Made by a program: the position numbers and the translations under genes. From CAYRTD01 sp964426915 (GTDB lineage: Bacteria; Bacteroidota; Bacteroidia; Bacteroidales; GCA-2748055), in assembly GCA_964426915.1 (NCBI GenBank), contig CAYRTD010000011.1, positions 1 through 51,332 on the forward strand: 51,332 nt of DNA, in the 5' to 3' direction. Below are positions 16,603 to 25,254 of this stretch, piece by piece; position 1 is the stretch's first letter, and each line of letters opens with the position of its first letter. Under the pieces are notes generated by a model. That model saw only the letters and a list, made by a program, of their open reading frames with translations, did not search any database and had not been told where the DNA came from.

Positions 16603-17026
16603 ATGTCCATAAAGTCGGGTGTCTGGATCATAACCGAATCCGCCAATTGGCGGTGAGCTCAGTGAAGCTAATGTTCAAGATCAAGGTGCTCATAGGAGTT
16701 AGTCGATAATGTTTTTGCATTATCTGGTAAGTCATACCGATTAATCGGTATTGGTGAGAGTGTAAGTAGTGTCTTTCCCGATAGCTATATGGCTATCGGG
16801 ATAAATGTTCGAGATCTAGGAGTGCAACCGCGTGTCGCTTAAGCTTTCCGCGAGCGCTGAAGCTACTCTGCGCTGCGCCTTCAGGCAAGCTTTTGGCGGC
16901 CGAAGGGAGGCGCTAGGCGCCTAAGCTAAAGCTTCATGCGAACGCGGTCACGCCTGTCCGCGGTACTCCGGGAAATACCGCTTAAAATAAACATTGAATG
17001 AGTATATCGGACATTATGGACAGACT
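16603..17026. repeat. dispersed repeat family 1, long composite copy C
   Basis: The left end (TATGTCCATAAAGTCGGG, then TGTCTGGATCATAA) and right end (CGGACATTATGGACAGACTC) match family 1. Inside, at 16634-16671, sits a 38-base block with the palindrome CCGCCAATTGGCGG that is absent from copy A. A strong hairpin (TCCCGATAGC, six-base loop, GCTATCGGGA) lies at 16776-16801. Bases about 16820-16980 are clearly richer in G and C than the surroundings. The whole 529-base gap between uvrB and the acyl-CoA synthetase gene is occupied by this element; no gene is seen. Confidence 0.7.
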
Positions 17027-17075
17027 CTAATTAATGGTAAAGGCTTGCCTGAAAAAAAACCTGTGCGCACTGACC

Positions 17076-18722
17076 TTATTCCCCGTACAAATATCGCTTG
17101 ATTTTTTTGGTTGGAGTTTTTTCGAAGGGTTCAGCATGAAGAACCACAAGTTGAACCTGTGAGAAACGGTTTACTTTTGAATTAACGAATTTCTGGATTT
17201 CAAAAAGCAGATCATCCACACTTTCATTTCTCACTTTAATGATCTTTTCATTCAGACGGATCATCTTATTCTCCAGTTCCTGGATATTCAGATTCACCAT
17301 AGCGACTATTTTACCGTGTTTGTTAATAACCAGTGATTCCTCAACCCCTTCGATACTGTTAAGAAAAGATTCAATTTCCTCGGGATATATATTTTCTCCA
17401 TTGGTTCCCAGGATTACATTCTTTATTCGCCCCCTGATGTATACGTAACCCTTTTTATCAATAAAAGCCAGGTCTCCGGTCCTGAACCAGCCATCGTCTG
17501 TAAAAACTGCTTTAGTAGCTGCTGGATTTTTATAATAACCAAGCATCACATTAGGACCTTTTGCAAGTATTTCACCTTCTCCTGTCTGAGGATTAACATT
17601 ATCCAGAACCAGGCTTACACCTTCCAGTACCGGCCCGGTAGATTGAAGCTTCGCGTTAGCAGGACTGCATCCGGCCAGTAAGGGACTTGTTTCAGTAAGC
17701 CCATATCCTATGGCATATGGAAACCGGGCTTCCTGGAGATATTTTTCAATCTCTGCATCCAGTTTTGCACCCCCGATACCAAAAAATCGTAAGTTTCCGC
17801 CAAACACCTTTTTAAGTTTTTTACCGGCAAGATAATTCAACATCTTACGGGTAGGTCTGAAACCGAAAAGAGATCTTGTAATAGCAGATTTTTGAAATTT
17901 CGGAAGTACCTGCTTTCTGAATATTTTTTCAATGATCAGAGGGACTGTTAGGATCATTGTAGGCTTAACTATTTTAAGTGCTTCAAGGAGAATGGAAGGT
18001 GTAGGCTGTTTTTTCAGAAAATATACTGATGCACCGGAATGTAAAGGGAGAAGGAAGCCAAGGCTGTTTTCATAAGTATGAGCCATTGGCAGAATTGATA
18101 GAAAACGGTCGTTTTCATTAACATCCTGTATCGTGAGAGTTTGATCTACAAGCCAGGAAATATTTTTATGAGTAAGCATCACTCCTTTTGAAGTACCTGT
18201 TGTTCCGGAAGTGTATATAATAGTGGCAAGGTCATTTTCTTCCACAAGGTCATCGGAAACAGGAAAACCTAAAGATTTAGCAGAATCTGATTCGTAATCA
18301 GAGCCGGAAACTGAAATGTCATCAATAATAATTACCGGAAAGTCATCTTCGTTAATATGCTTTTCAAGACGTTTATATTGCTTTGAAGAAATAAAAGCCA
18401 TTTTCGCATCGGAATGCCTGAAAATATTTAATATCTCGTCAACATGAAAATCCGGCAATATCGGTACGGCAACTGCTTTAGAAAAAAGAATAGAAAGAAA
18501 AGACACTCCCCAGGCAGGAGAACTTTCTCCTATTACAGCAACTTTGTCTCCCTTTTCTATTTTCATGGAGGAAAGTATTGCACTCAGATTGGATATTTTC
18601 ATTCCAAGTGAAGCATAATCAATGCCTTTGTCCTCATCCGCAAAAGAAAGAGCCATCCGTTCAGGATATCTTTCTATCGACCCGGAAATGAGATTGCAGA
18701 CTGTATATTTGTTCATTGCCAT
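17076..18722 (-). CDS. AMP-binding acyl-CoA synthetase (long-chain type)
   Basis: Activates a carboxylic acid, probably a fatty acid, to its CoA thioester through an acyl-adenylate. Start chosen at ATG 18722 (MAMNKYTVCNLISG), because the longer frame begins with TTG. The 548-residue protein shows the P-loop YTSGTTGTSKG at 170-180, YGLTETSPLL near 345, the hinge GWFRTGDLAFID, and RGRIKNVILGTNGENIYPEEIE toward the C-terminus. The overall form is that of FadD-like or ACS-type ligases of Bacteroidota. It follows the sigma-factor gene but a terminator lies between them, so it is probably a separate unit. The exact substrate is unknown. Confidence 0.88.
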   Translation of the reverse strand: MAMNKYTVCNLISGSIERYPERMALSFADEDKGIDYASLGMKISNLSAILSSMKIEKGDKVAVIGESSPAWGVSFLSILFSKAVAVPILPDFHVDEILNIFRHSDAKMAFISSKQYKRLEKHINEDDFPVIIIDDISVSGSDYESDSAKSLGFPVSDDLVEENDLATIIYTSGTTGTSKGVMLTHKNISWLVDQTLTIQDVNENDRFLSILPMAHTYENSLGFLLPLHSGASVYFLKKQPTPSILLEALKIVKPTMILTVPLIIEKIFRKQVLPKFQKSAITRSLFGFRPTRKMLNYLAGKKLKKVFGGNLRFFGIGGAKLDAEIEKYLQEARFPYAIGYGLTETSPLLAGCSPANAKLQSTGPVLEGVSLVLDNVNPQTGEGEILAKGPNVMLGYYKNPAATKAVFTDDGWFRTGDLAFIDKKGYVYIRGRIKNVILGTNGENIYPEEIESFLNSIEGVEESLVINKHGKIVAMVNLNIQELENKMIRLNEKIIKVRNESVDDLLFEIQKFVNSKVNRFSQVQLVVLHAEPFEKTPTKKIKRYLYGE

Positions 18723-18740
18723 TTTCTGTAATTTATTCAA

Positions 18741-18748
18741 CAAAGTTA
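18741..18748 (-). promoter_or_regulatory. candidate -7 box TAACTTTG for the acyl-CoA synthetase gene
   Basis: Read on the minus strand the bases are TAACTTTG, an exact match to TAnnTTTG, 18 bases before the chosen start codon. The -33 region is weak (CTTG, 17 bases away), and it overlaps the preceding terminator. Confidence 0.4.
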
Positions 18749-18749
18749 C

Positions 18750-18777
18750 AAAAAAAAACGGGCTGCAAGACAGCCCG
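18750..18777 (-). terminator. rho-independent terminator of the sigma-factor gene
   Basis: CGGGCTG (18759-18765) pairs perfectly with CAGCCCG (18771-18777) around a five-base loop, and is followed on the minus strand by a run of eight or nine T. It lies 22 bases beyond the stop of the sigma factor. Confidence 0.85.
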
Positions 18778-18799
18778 AATCAAATTTATTTTCAAGACA

Positions 18800-19660
18800 T
18801 TAGCCTAAATATGTTTTGAGAAGCTTACTTCTCGAAGTATGGCGAAGTCTTCTGATCGCTTTTTCTTTGATTTGCCTTACTCTTTCACGGGTAAGACCAA
18901 ATTTTTCTCCGATTTCCTCCAGTGTCATTTCCTGACATTCGATACCAAAGAATAATCTAATTATATCCCTTTCTCTTTCTGTAAGAGTAGCGAGGGCTCT
19001 TCCGATTTCTCTGGCTAAAGATTCTTTAATCAGGATCTTGTCTGCATTGGGAGAGTCATTATTAATAAGTACATCAAGAAGGCTGTTATCTTCGCCTTCG
19101 ACAAATGGAGCGTCAACCGAAACATGGCGGCCGGAAACCTTAAGGGTGTCGGACACTTTCTCTTTGGGCAACTCCAGGGCATCTGCCAGCTCTTCAGAGG
19201 TAGGGGTTCTTTCGTATTCCTGTTCAAATTTACTGAACGCTTTGTTGATTTTGTTTAAAGAACCTACCTGGTTGAGCGGAAGACGAACAATTCTGGACTG
19301 CTCGGCAAGAGCTTGTAAAATTGATTGGCGAATCCACCAGACAGCATAAGAGATAAATTTAAAACCACGGGTTTCATCAAACTTTTCAGCCGCTTTTATA
19401 AGTCCCAGGTTACCTTCATTAATAAGGTCGGGTAAACTTAACCCTTGATTTTGGTACTGTTTTGCAACTGAAACAACGAATCTGAGATTGGCTCTGGTAA
19501 GTTTTTCCAATGCCAGGCGATCTCCTTTTTTGATTCTTTGTGCGAGTTCAACTTCCTCTTCTACTGTTATAAGTTCCTCTTTTCCAATTTCTTGCAGATA
19601 CTTATCAAGCGATGCACTCTCTCTGTTGGTAATCGACTTCGTAATCTTTAATTGTCTCAT
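18800..19660 (-). CDS. rpoD: primary RNA polymerase sigma factor (RpoD/SigA family)
   Basis: Housekeeping sigma factor of the short Bacteroides type, 286 residues. Region 1.2 begins DKYLQEIGKEELIT; region 2 holds ANLRFVVSVAKQYQNQGLSL and DLINEGNLGLIKAAEKFD, with YAVWWIRQSI for promoter melting; region 3 follows, and region 4 ends with TLEEIGEKFGLTRERVRQIK, the -35-binding helix-turn-helix. The large non-conserved insert and region 1.1 of proteobacterial RpoD are absent, as expected. A strong Shine-Dalgarno-like GGGAGGAA lies just upstream of the ATG, unusual among the genes here. Confidence 0.96.
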   Translation of the reverse strand: MRQLKITKSITNRESASLDKYLQEIGKEELITVEEEVELAQRIKKGDRLALEKLTRANLRFVVSVAKQYQNQGLSLPDLINEGNLGLIKAAEKFDETRGFKFISYAVWWIRQSILQALAEQSRIVRLPLNQVGSLNKINKAFSKFEQEYERTPTSEELADALELPKEKVSDTLKVSGRHVSVDAPFVEGEDNSLLDVLINNDSPNADKILIKESLAREIGRALATLTERERDIIRLFFGIECQEMTLEEIGEKFGLTRERVRQIKEKAIRRLRHTSRSKLLKTYLG

Positions 19661-19682
19661 TTATTCCTCCCGAAATTTGCTG

Positions 19683-19714
19683 CGAATTTAGTTTATTTTA
19701 AGATATAATTCAAC
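19683..19714 (-). promoter_or_regulatory. candidate promoter of the sigma-factor gene
   Basis: On the minus strand, GTTG (19714-19711), a 20-base spacer and TAAATTCG (19690-19683) resemble the Bacteroidota TTTG/TAnnTTTG promoter with one mismatch in each box. The predicted start of transcription leaves a leader of about 16 bases that contains the GGGAGGAA ribosome-binding site. Confidence 0.4.
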
Positions 19715-19737
19715 TATAATTGATAATAAAAAAATAT

Positions 19738-19764
19738 AAAAAAAAGACTTGCAACGCAAGCCTT
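19738..19764 (-). terminator. rho-independent terminator of the htrA gene
   Basis: AAGACTTGC (19744-19752) and GCAAGCCTT (19756-19764) form a nine-pair stem on the minus-strand transcript (one G-U pair) with a three-base loop, followed by a T-rich run. It lies just past the htrA stop codon. Confidence 0.8.
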
Positions 19765-19789
19765 TTTTATTCCGCTATACTACTTGCAT

Positions 19790-21226
19790 TTAGATACCAA
19801 AAGCATAATATGCTATTAAGCCATCGGGGTATACTCCTTCAATGTATACACCACCTTCTGTTTTTTCGATGATGTTTTTAATATCACTGACGTTTTCAAC
19901 TTTTTGGTTATTAATTTTTGTAATTATAAGTCCTTCACGGACTCCGGCTTTAAGGAGCTTCCCTGCTTTGAGAGACACTACCTGAACTCCATGGCTGATT
20001 CCGAGTTTCTTTTTTAAATCTTCAGAGGCAGGTTCAAAACTGGCTCCAAGCAGCGAAAGTGATTCATCTATTGTTACGATATCAGTATCACCGCTCATAT
20101 TACGCAAAGTAACCTCGAAAAGTTTCTCTTTACCGTTCCTTTTTACCAGCACCTCAACCTCGTCTTTCGGCCTATACTTACTTATTTGTTCCTGTAAAGC
20201 TGAAACACTGTTAACAGGTGTATTGTTCACGGCCAGGATAATATCGCCGGTTTTAATACCTGCTTCCTTCGCGGCACCATCATCTCGTAATCCGTTAACA
20301 TAAACGCCATCTAACTTATCAATATTGTGCTCATTGGCAAGTTCCTGTGTTACATCCTGAATGGTAACACCCAAAATAGCCCGCTGAACAACGCCAAATT
20401 CCTTAAGATCACCTATTACTTTCCTGACAATACTAACGGGTACAGCAAAAGAATTACCGGAATATGCTCCGGTTCTTGAGGCAATTGCTGTATTAATACC
20501 CATGAGTTCACCAACGGTATTCACCAGGGCACCACCCGAATTACCGGGATTCACCGCTGCGTCTGTCTGTATGAAAGATTCAATGGCAAACTGATCACTC
20601 AAAATGTTTATATTTCTGGCTTTTGCACTAACAATACCTGCGGTAACCGTTGATGTGAGATTATAGGGATTACCTACTGCAAGAACCCATTCGCCGAGTC
20701 TCAGCAAATCTGAGTTACCATATTCAAGGTAGGGAAGTTCCTCAGCTTCAACCTTTAGAAGAGCAAGATCCGTATTCGGGTCTGTTCCGATCACCTCGGC
20801 AGTAAAAGACCGTTTGTTATTCAAAACTACTTCAATCTCATCCATCCGGTCGATCACATGATTATTGGTTATTATGTACCCATCATCAGATATGATCACA
20901 CCCGAACCAAAACCTCTTACTGGCTGTTGTTCTCTCATTCCCCTTTCGCCAAAAAAATATTCATAGAAAGGATTGCTTGAATAGCTATCTCTCATTGCCT
21001 GGGTTTTCACATGGACCACGGCATTGACTGCTTTTTCCGCGGCATAGGTAAAATCAACAGCAGCCTGTTGATCTGCAGACGGAAGATTTGCATATCTAAC
21101 ATTTTGTTCTGAAGGGACAGTAACAATTGTCTGCTCAGGCTGAATCCACTGTGCATATGCAAAAACAGCAACAAGTGCTGCAACAATCGCTGCTAAAAAT
21201 GTTCCGATTAATGTTTTATGTTTCAT
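19790..21226 (-). CDS. periplasmic serine protease HtrA/DegP family
   Basis: Envelope quality-control protease, 478 residues. Residues 5-26 form a signal peptide or anchor; the trypsin-like domain spans about 55-270 with the catalytic triad His123 (NNHVID), Asp153 (DTNTDLALL) and Ser230 (NPGNSGG). Two PDZ domains follow (about 280-380 and 400-475). That layout is DegP/DegQ-like. The gene is transcribed alone, divergent from dapF and followed by its own terminator. Its position directly before the primary sigma factor has no obvious functional meaning. Confidence 0.94.
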   Translation of the reverse strand: MKHKTLIGTFLAAIVAALVAVFAYAQWIQPEQTIVTVPSEQNVRYANLPSADQQAAVDFTYAAEKAVNAVVHVKTQAMRDSYSSNPFYEYFFGERGMREQQPVRGFGSGVIISDDGYIITNNHVIDRMDEIEVVLNNKRSFTAEVIGTDPNTDLALLKVEAEELPYLEYGNSDLLRLGEWVLAVGNPYNLTSTVTAGIVSAKARNINILSDQFAIESFIQTDAAVNPGNSGGALVNTVGELMGINTAIASRTGAYSGNSFAVPVSIVRKVIGDLKEFGVVQRAILGVTIQDVTQELANEHNIDKLDGVYVNGLRDDGAAKEAGIKTGDIILAVNNTPVNSVSALQEQISKYRPKDEVEVLVKRNGKEKLFEVTLRNMSGDTDIVTIDESLSLLGASFEPASEDLKKKLGISHGVQVVSLKAGKLLKAGVREGLIITKINNQKVENVSDIKNIIEKTEGGVYIEGVYPDGLIAYYAFGI

Positions 21227-21389
21227 TTGTATTATGTTTTAAATTATTATTTTCTTTGTGCTGTGAATAGTTAATCAAATACTATGCCTCAAATTCATGA
21301 AAACAGTTAGAAATCATCAATGAAACGCCTGTGATATCAATATGTTGCAACTATTTTTTGCATTTAACCTTTTTTAACAATAAAACATC

Positions 21390-22181
21390 ATGCTGTTAAA
21401 ATTCAGTAAATACCAGGGAGCAGGCAATGATTTCATTATCATTGACAGTAGAAATTTGAATAAAAACCTCTTTAACCAATTGTTGGTTAGCAAATTATGT
21501 GACAGGAATTTCGGCATTGGAGCCGACGGTCTTATTCTTCTGCTTGAAAGCCGGAAATATGATTTTCGCATGAAATACTTCAATTCCGACGGCAGGGAAG
21601 GTACCATGTGTGGTAACGGGGGACGATGCATAGCGGCCTTTGCAAATAAACTGAACATTATTGATAAAAATGGATTATTTGAGGGAATAGATGGATTACA
21701 TGAGGCAAAGATCCTTGAGAATAACATAGTCAGTCTGAAAATGTCTGATGTAAATGCAGTGAGTAAAATGGAAGATGGCCTTCTGATCGAAACAGGATCA
21801 CGTCATTTTGTAATGCAGGTCGAAGATGTGAATAAAATTAAGGTGTTTACAGAAGGCAGGCAAATACGCTATCAGGACAGATTCGGCGAAGAAGGAACGA
21901 ATGTTAATTTTATAGAAGAGGAAAATAATGGTTTAAAGATCAGGACCTATGAAAGAGGTGTGGAAAACGAGACACTTGCCTGTGGCACAGGGGCGGTAGC
22001 AGCTGCCATCTTTTCACATATCACAAAGGGGTATGACAAATTTTCATACAATGTGCACGCCCGGGGAGGAAATTTACAGGTTGATTTCACACCCCGCTCA
22101 AAATATGTGTTTGAGAATATCTGGTTGACCGGTCCGGCGACTTTTGTGTTTGAAGGAATCATTGAAATTAATCCAAACTAA
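21390..22181 (+). CDS. dapF: diaminopimelate epimerase
   Basis: Converts LL- to meso-diaminopimelate in lysine and peptidoglycan synthesis, in the cytoplasm. The 263-residue protein has the two catalytic cysteine motifs of the family: MCGNGGRC with Cys74, and ACGTGAVAAA near residue 198. It also has the N-terminal YQGAGNDF motif and RTYERGVENET. Length is normal. It is the first of three rightward genes; the next starts 54 bases later but has no clear functional link. Confidence 0.96.
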   Translation: MLLKFSKYQGAGNDFIIIDSRNLNKNLFNQLLVSKLCDRNFGIGADGLILLLESRKYDFRMKYFNSDGREGTMCGNGGRCIAAFANKLNIIDKNGLFEGIDGLHEAKILENNIVSLKMSDVNAVSKMEDGLLIETGSRHFVMQVEDVNKIKVFTEGRQIRYQDRFGEEGTNVNFIEEENNGLKIRTYERGVENETLACGTGAVAAAIFSHITKGYDKFSYNVHARGGNLQVDFTPRSKYVFENIWLTGPATFVFEGIIEINPN

Positions 22182-22235
22182 CATTTTATCTTCCATAGAA
22201 AAAAATGTAATTTACGATCTAAAAAAAATATTACC

Positions 22236-23318
22236 ATGAAAACCAAATGCCTCACAATTTTTACCATTCTACTGATGGCCATGAATTCATTTGCCCAGGA
22301 AAATCCCGGATCAAATGAAATTACCCGGGAAGTAAAATCAAATTTCAGTGACCTTGATCACCGTCTTAATGTACTTGAAAAAAAAATAGATGATCTGTTG
22401 TGGTATGAGAAGGTCGGCGATCTTGCTGAAATTGATAAAGTATACATTTACGGCCCCCCGCTCATGCCCTCACAGGAACCCAATCCAACTGCTCAGGGAG
22501 CCGGGAACCCTGTAAAGTTCTGGGCATATACATTTGTACCCAGGTCCGTGGATCCTTCCAAAAAATATCCGCTTATTGTATTTCCCCATGGCGGAGTTCA
22601 TTCCGATTTCAATACCTATTATACACATATCATCCGGGAGCTAATGGCTCAGGAATATATTGTTATTGCCGCAGAATACCGGGGAAGTACGGGTTATGGG
22701 AAATCGATGTATGAGAAAATCGATTATGGCGGACGCGAGGTGGAAGATGTGAAAGCAAGCCGGGATTTTATGATTGAGAACTGCTCTTTTGTAGATAAAA
22801 AAAGGGTCGGCATCATCGGATGGAGCCATGGCGGCCTTATTGCGCTGATGAACATATTCGATTACCCCGATAATTATAAGGTAGCCTATGCCGGTGTGCC
22901 TGTCAGCGATATCATCGCCCGTATGGGCTACAAAACTCAAAGCTACCGGGACCTTTATTCTGTCGATTATCATATAGGAAAAACCGCTTATGAGGATGTG
23001 GAAGAGTACCGCAAAAGATCTCCTGCATGGAATGCACATAAGCTCGAAACCCCCTTGCTCATTCACACCAATACCAATGATGCTGATGTGAATGTACTCG
23101 AAGTTGAACATCTTATCAAATCACTCAAGGCGGAAAATAAGGATTTTGAATATAAGATTTATGAGGATATCCCCGGTGGGCATTCTTTTAACAGGATGGA
23201 TACCAGAATTGCAAGAGAAATTCGTCTTGAAATATACGATTTTTTGTATCCCTATCTTAAGCCACCGGTTAGATTTAAAAACCTGAAAGACCTGGAAAAA
23301 GCTGCCTATAAGTTTTAA
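22236..23318 (+). CDS. exported alpha/beta-hydrolase of the prolyl-oligopeptidase (S9) type
   Basis: A 360-residue protein with a signal peptide ending near residue 20 (NSFA-QEN). A coiled-coil-like stretch (35-60) leads into an alpha/beta-hydrolase: oxyanion region FPHGGVHSD, AAEYRGSTGYG typical of S9 enzymes, nucleophile Ser197 in GWSHGG, an Asp at 282 or 284, and His316 in PGGHSF. The beta-propeller of full S9 peptidases is absent, so it may be a peptidase relative or an esterase acting outside the cytoplasm. Substrate unknown. Confidence 0.84.
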   Translation: MKTKCLTIFTILLMAMNSFAQENPGSNEITREVKSNFSDLDHRLNVLEKKIDDLLWYEKVGDLAEIDKVYIYGPPLMPSQEPNPTAQGAGNPVKFWAYTFVPRSVDPSKKYPLIVFPHGGVHSDFNTYYTHIIRELMAQEYIVIAAEYRGSTGYGKSMYEKIDYGGREVEDVKASRDFMIENCSFVDKKRVGIIGWSHGGLIALMNIFDYPDNYKVAYAGVPVSDIIARMGYKTQSYRDLYSVDYHIGKTAYEDVEEYRKRSPAWNAHKLETPLLIHTNTNDADVNVLEVEHLIKSLKAENKDFEYKIYEDIPGGHSFNRMDTRIAREIRLEIYDFLYPYLKPPVRFKNLKDLEKAAYKF

Positions 23319-23368
23319 TACATTTTTTTTTGAAGGAATACTGACAGGTCTTATTAAAAATAATAATT

Positions 23369-24145
23369 ATGGACTTAAATTTAAAAGATAAAAAATTCCT
23401 TATATGCGGAGCAACATCGGGATTCGGGCGGGGAGTTGCAGGAAATTTACTGACCGAAGGTGCAAAAATATTGGCTGTAGCAAGAGATCAGGATAAATTA
23501 GATGAATTATCATCAATGCATAAAGGCGCTGTCACCACTTTTAGCGGTGATCTGACCCGGGAAAAAACCCTGGACAAGTTATTCAGGGATCATGACCTGA
23601 CAGATCTTAGCGGGGCCCTTATTAATGCAGGAGGTCCGCCGGCTATGAAATTCATGGAAACTGATATCGGAGACTGGGATAAAGCATACGAGACACTAAT
23701 AAGATGGAAAGTGCTTATTACCAAGAAATTGGCGCCCATTTTTCAGAAGAATAATTATGGAAGATTACTATTTATCGAAAGTGCATCCGTCAAACAGCCA
23801 ATAGATAACCTTGTGCTTAGCAACTCTTTGAGAATGGCGATTACTGGGATGGTGAAATCACTGGCTCTCGACCTGGCACCAACCGGTATTACGCTGAATG
23901 TTCTGGCCCCGGGTTACCATGAAACCAATGCTGTTAAGAGGTTAATAAACAAAAAGGCTGAAAATGAAAACATTTCCTACGAAGAAGCAAAATCCGCAAT
24001 AACAACCGGTATTCCTCTTGGAACAATGGGATCTCCAAATGATTTCGGCAGTCTGGCGACATGGTTGTTATCAGAAAAATCGGCCTATATTACCGGGCAG
24101 ACCATAAGCATAGACGGTGGGATTATAAAACATGTGTTTGGGTAA
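23369..24145 (+). CDS. SDR-family protein lacking the usual catalytic tyrosine
   Basis: A 258-residue Rossmann-fold protein with the nucleotide-binding GATSGFGRG (14-22) and NAGGPP motifs. Instead of the usual S...YxxxK pattern the active-site region reads ESASVKQPIDNLVLSNSLRM, so the Tyr is replaced although the Ser is kept. The sequence fits the BKR-like SDR subgroup known to lack a perfect catalytic tetrad. It may still reduce a 3-oxoacyl-type substrate by another mechanism or have lost activity. It is the last gene of the rightward group, ending against the convergent mevalonate operon. Confidence 0.8.
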   Translation: MDLNLKDKKFLICGATSGFGRGVAGNLLTEGAKILAVARDQDKLDELSSMHKGAVTTFSGDLTREKTLDKLFRDHDLTDLSGALINAGGPPAMKFMETDIGDWDKAYETLIRWKVLITKKLAPIFQKNNYGRLLFIESASVKQPIDNLVLSNSLRMAITGMVKSLALDLAPTGITLNVLAPGYHETNAVKRLINKKAENENISYEEAKSAITTGIPLGTMGSPNDFGSLATWLLSEKSAYITGQTISIDGGIIKHVFG

Positions 24146-24206
24146 TATTATCCTGGTGGATGAAAATTATGGAGGCTGGCTTAATCTGAAAGCTTTCCTC
24201 TTTTCT

Positions 24207-24275
24207 GAGGCTGTCTAAGAAATAATAATCTTTTTGAAAGAACTTTTAATAAAGAGTTATACGTAAGACAGCCTC
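24207..24275. terminator. inverted repeat between convergent genes
   Basis: GAGGCTGTCT (24207-24216) is matched exactly by AGACAGCCTC (24266-24275), with a 49-base middle that can fold further. It lies between the ends of the SDR gene and mevalonate kinase and could act as a two-way terminator, though the loop is long and the T run short. A similar word, GACTGTCTTA, occurs at 13141, so it may be a repeat remnant instead. Confidence 0.45.
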
Positions 24276-24282
24276 CTCTATT

Positions 24283-25254
24283 TTAGTTTCTGAAGAAAGA
24301 ATTTTTATATACAGGAATTATATCAATGCCCGCATTAGTGACTATTTTTTCAGCAGTTAAATAGTCTTTTGCAAATCCAAGAAAAAATCCTCCTCCACCA
24401 GAGCCACACAATTTAAGATAAAAGTCTCCACTTTGAAGTCCTTGTTCCCAGAGGCCCAGAAATTTTTCCGGGATCATTTCATCAAAAAAATTGAGATGAT
24501 ATTCGGAAAGCTTTTCCAAACCACTAAAAAAGCTCTTATTATTTCCGCTTATGATATCATCTATACAGCTATTTGTGAGCGGAATATAAGTATCGTAAAC
24601 AGAGGTCCTGAATTTTTCATCTTGCACCCAGTCCATAAATAGATTTACAAACCTATCTGTAGGAGCCGGGTATCCTGAATCTATGAGAAACACAGATCCA
24701 CCAGCATCAACATTGGGATTCGGGACATCGGCAGTAAAAACATCATCCTTTCCTTTGAAAAGCAGGGGTTTGCCGATATAACAACTAAGTGGATCCATTC
24801 CCGAAGAGGTCCCGTGAAAAAAAGATTCTATCAGTGAAAATATATGTTTCAGATCACGGATCGATTGACTGTTCATGGCCAAAAGCGGTTCCGCACAATA
24901 TCGCTTGTAAAAAGCAGCTACGAGTGCCCCTGAAGAACCGACCCCATATCCCTGGGGAATATTCGATTCAAAATACAGTCCACTGTTCAGATCATTTTTG
25001 AATTTATCCAGATCAGACGAACATGCCTTTTTTACAGATTCTTCTTTGCAAAGGAATTCGTGAAATTTGCAAAGATCACGGTTTGATTTCTCAGCCCTTT
25101 CAGTGTTTGTATACTTATTTGCCCCAATAAAACTCCACTTTCCGGAAAAATAGCTATAAGGAATAGTTAATGCTCTTGAATTAAAAATGACAGAGTATTC
25201 TCCAAATAATAGAATTTTAGCATTAAAAATACGTTCAGTTTTTTCTTTAATCAT
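24283..25254 (-). CDS. mvk: mevalonate kinase (GHMP family)
   Basis: Phosphorylates mevalonate with ATP in the mevalonate pathway. The 323-residue protein shows GHMP motif 1 as AKILLFGEYSV (12-22), the ATP-binding QGYGVGSSGA (101-110), the catalytic-base region GTSSGMDP with Asp154, and motif 3 CGSGGGGF (283-290). Its ATG overlaps the mvaD stop codon by four bases (ATGA), showing close coupling. It is the last gene of the nine-gene block, with an inverted repeat downstream. Assignment as mevalonate rather than another GHMP kinase rests on the FGEYSV and GTSSGMD motifs and on the neighbours. Confidence 0.85.
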   Translation of the reverse strand: MIKEKTERIFNAKILLFGEYSVIFNSRALTIPYSYFSGKWSFIGANKYTNTERAEKSNRDLCKFHEFLCKEESVKKACSSDLDKFKNDLNSGLYFESNIPQGYGVGSSGALVAAFYKRYCAEPLLAMNSQSIRDLKHIFSLIESFFHGTSSGMDPLSCYIGKPLLFKGKDDVFTADVPNPNVDAGGSVFLIDSGYPAPTDRFVNLFMDWVQDEKFRTSVYDTYIPLTNSCIDDIISGNNKSFFSGLEKLSEYHLNFFDEMIPEKFLGLWEQGLQSGDFYLKLCGSGGGGFFLGFAKDYLTAEKIVTNAGIDIIPVYKNSFFRN

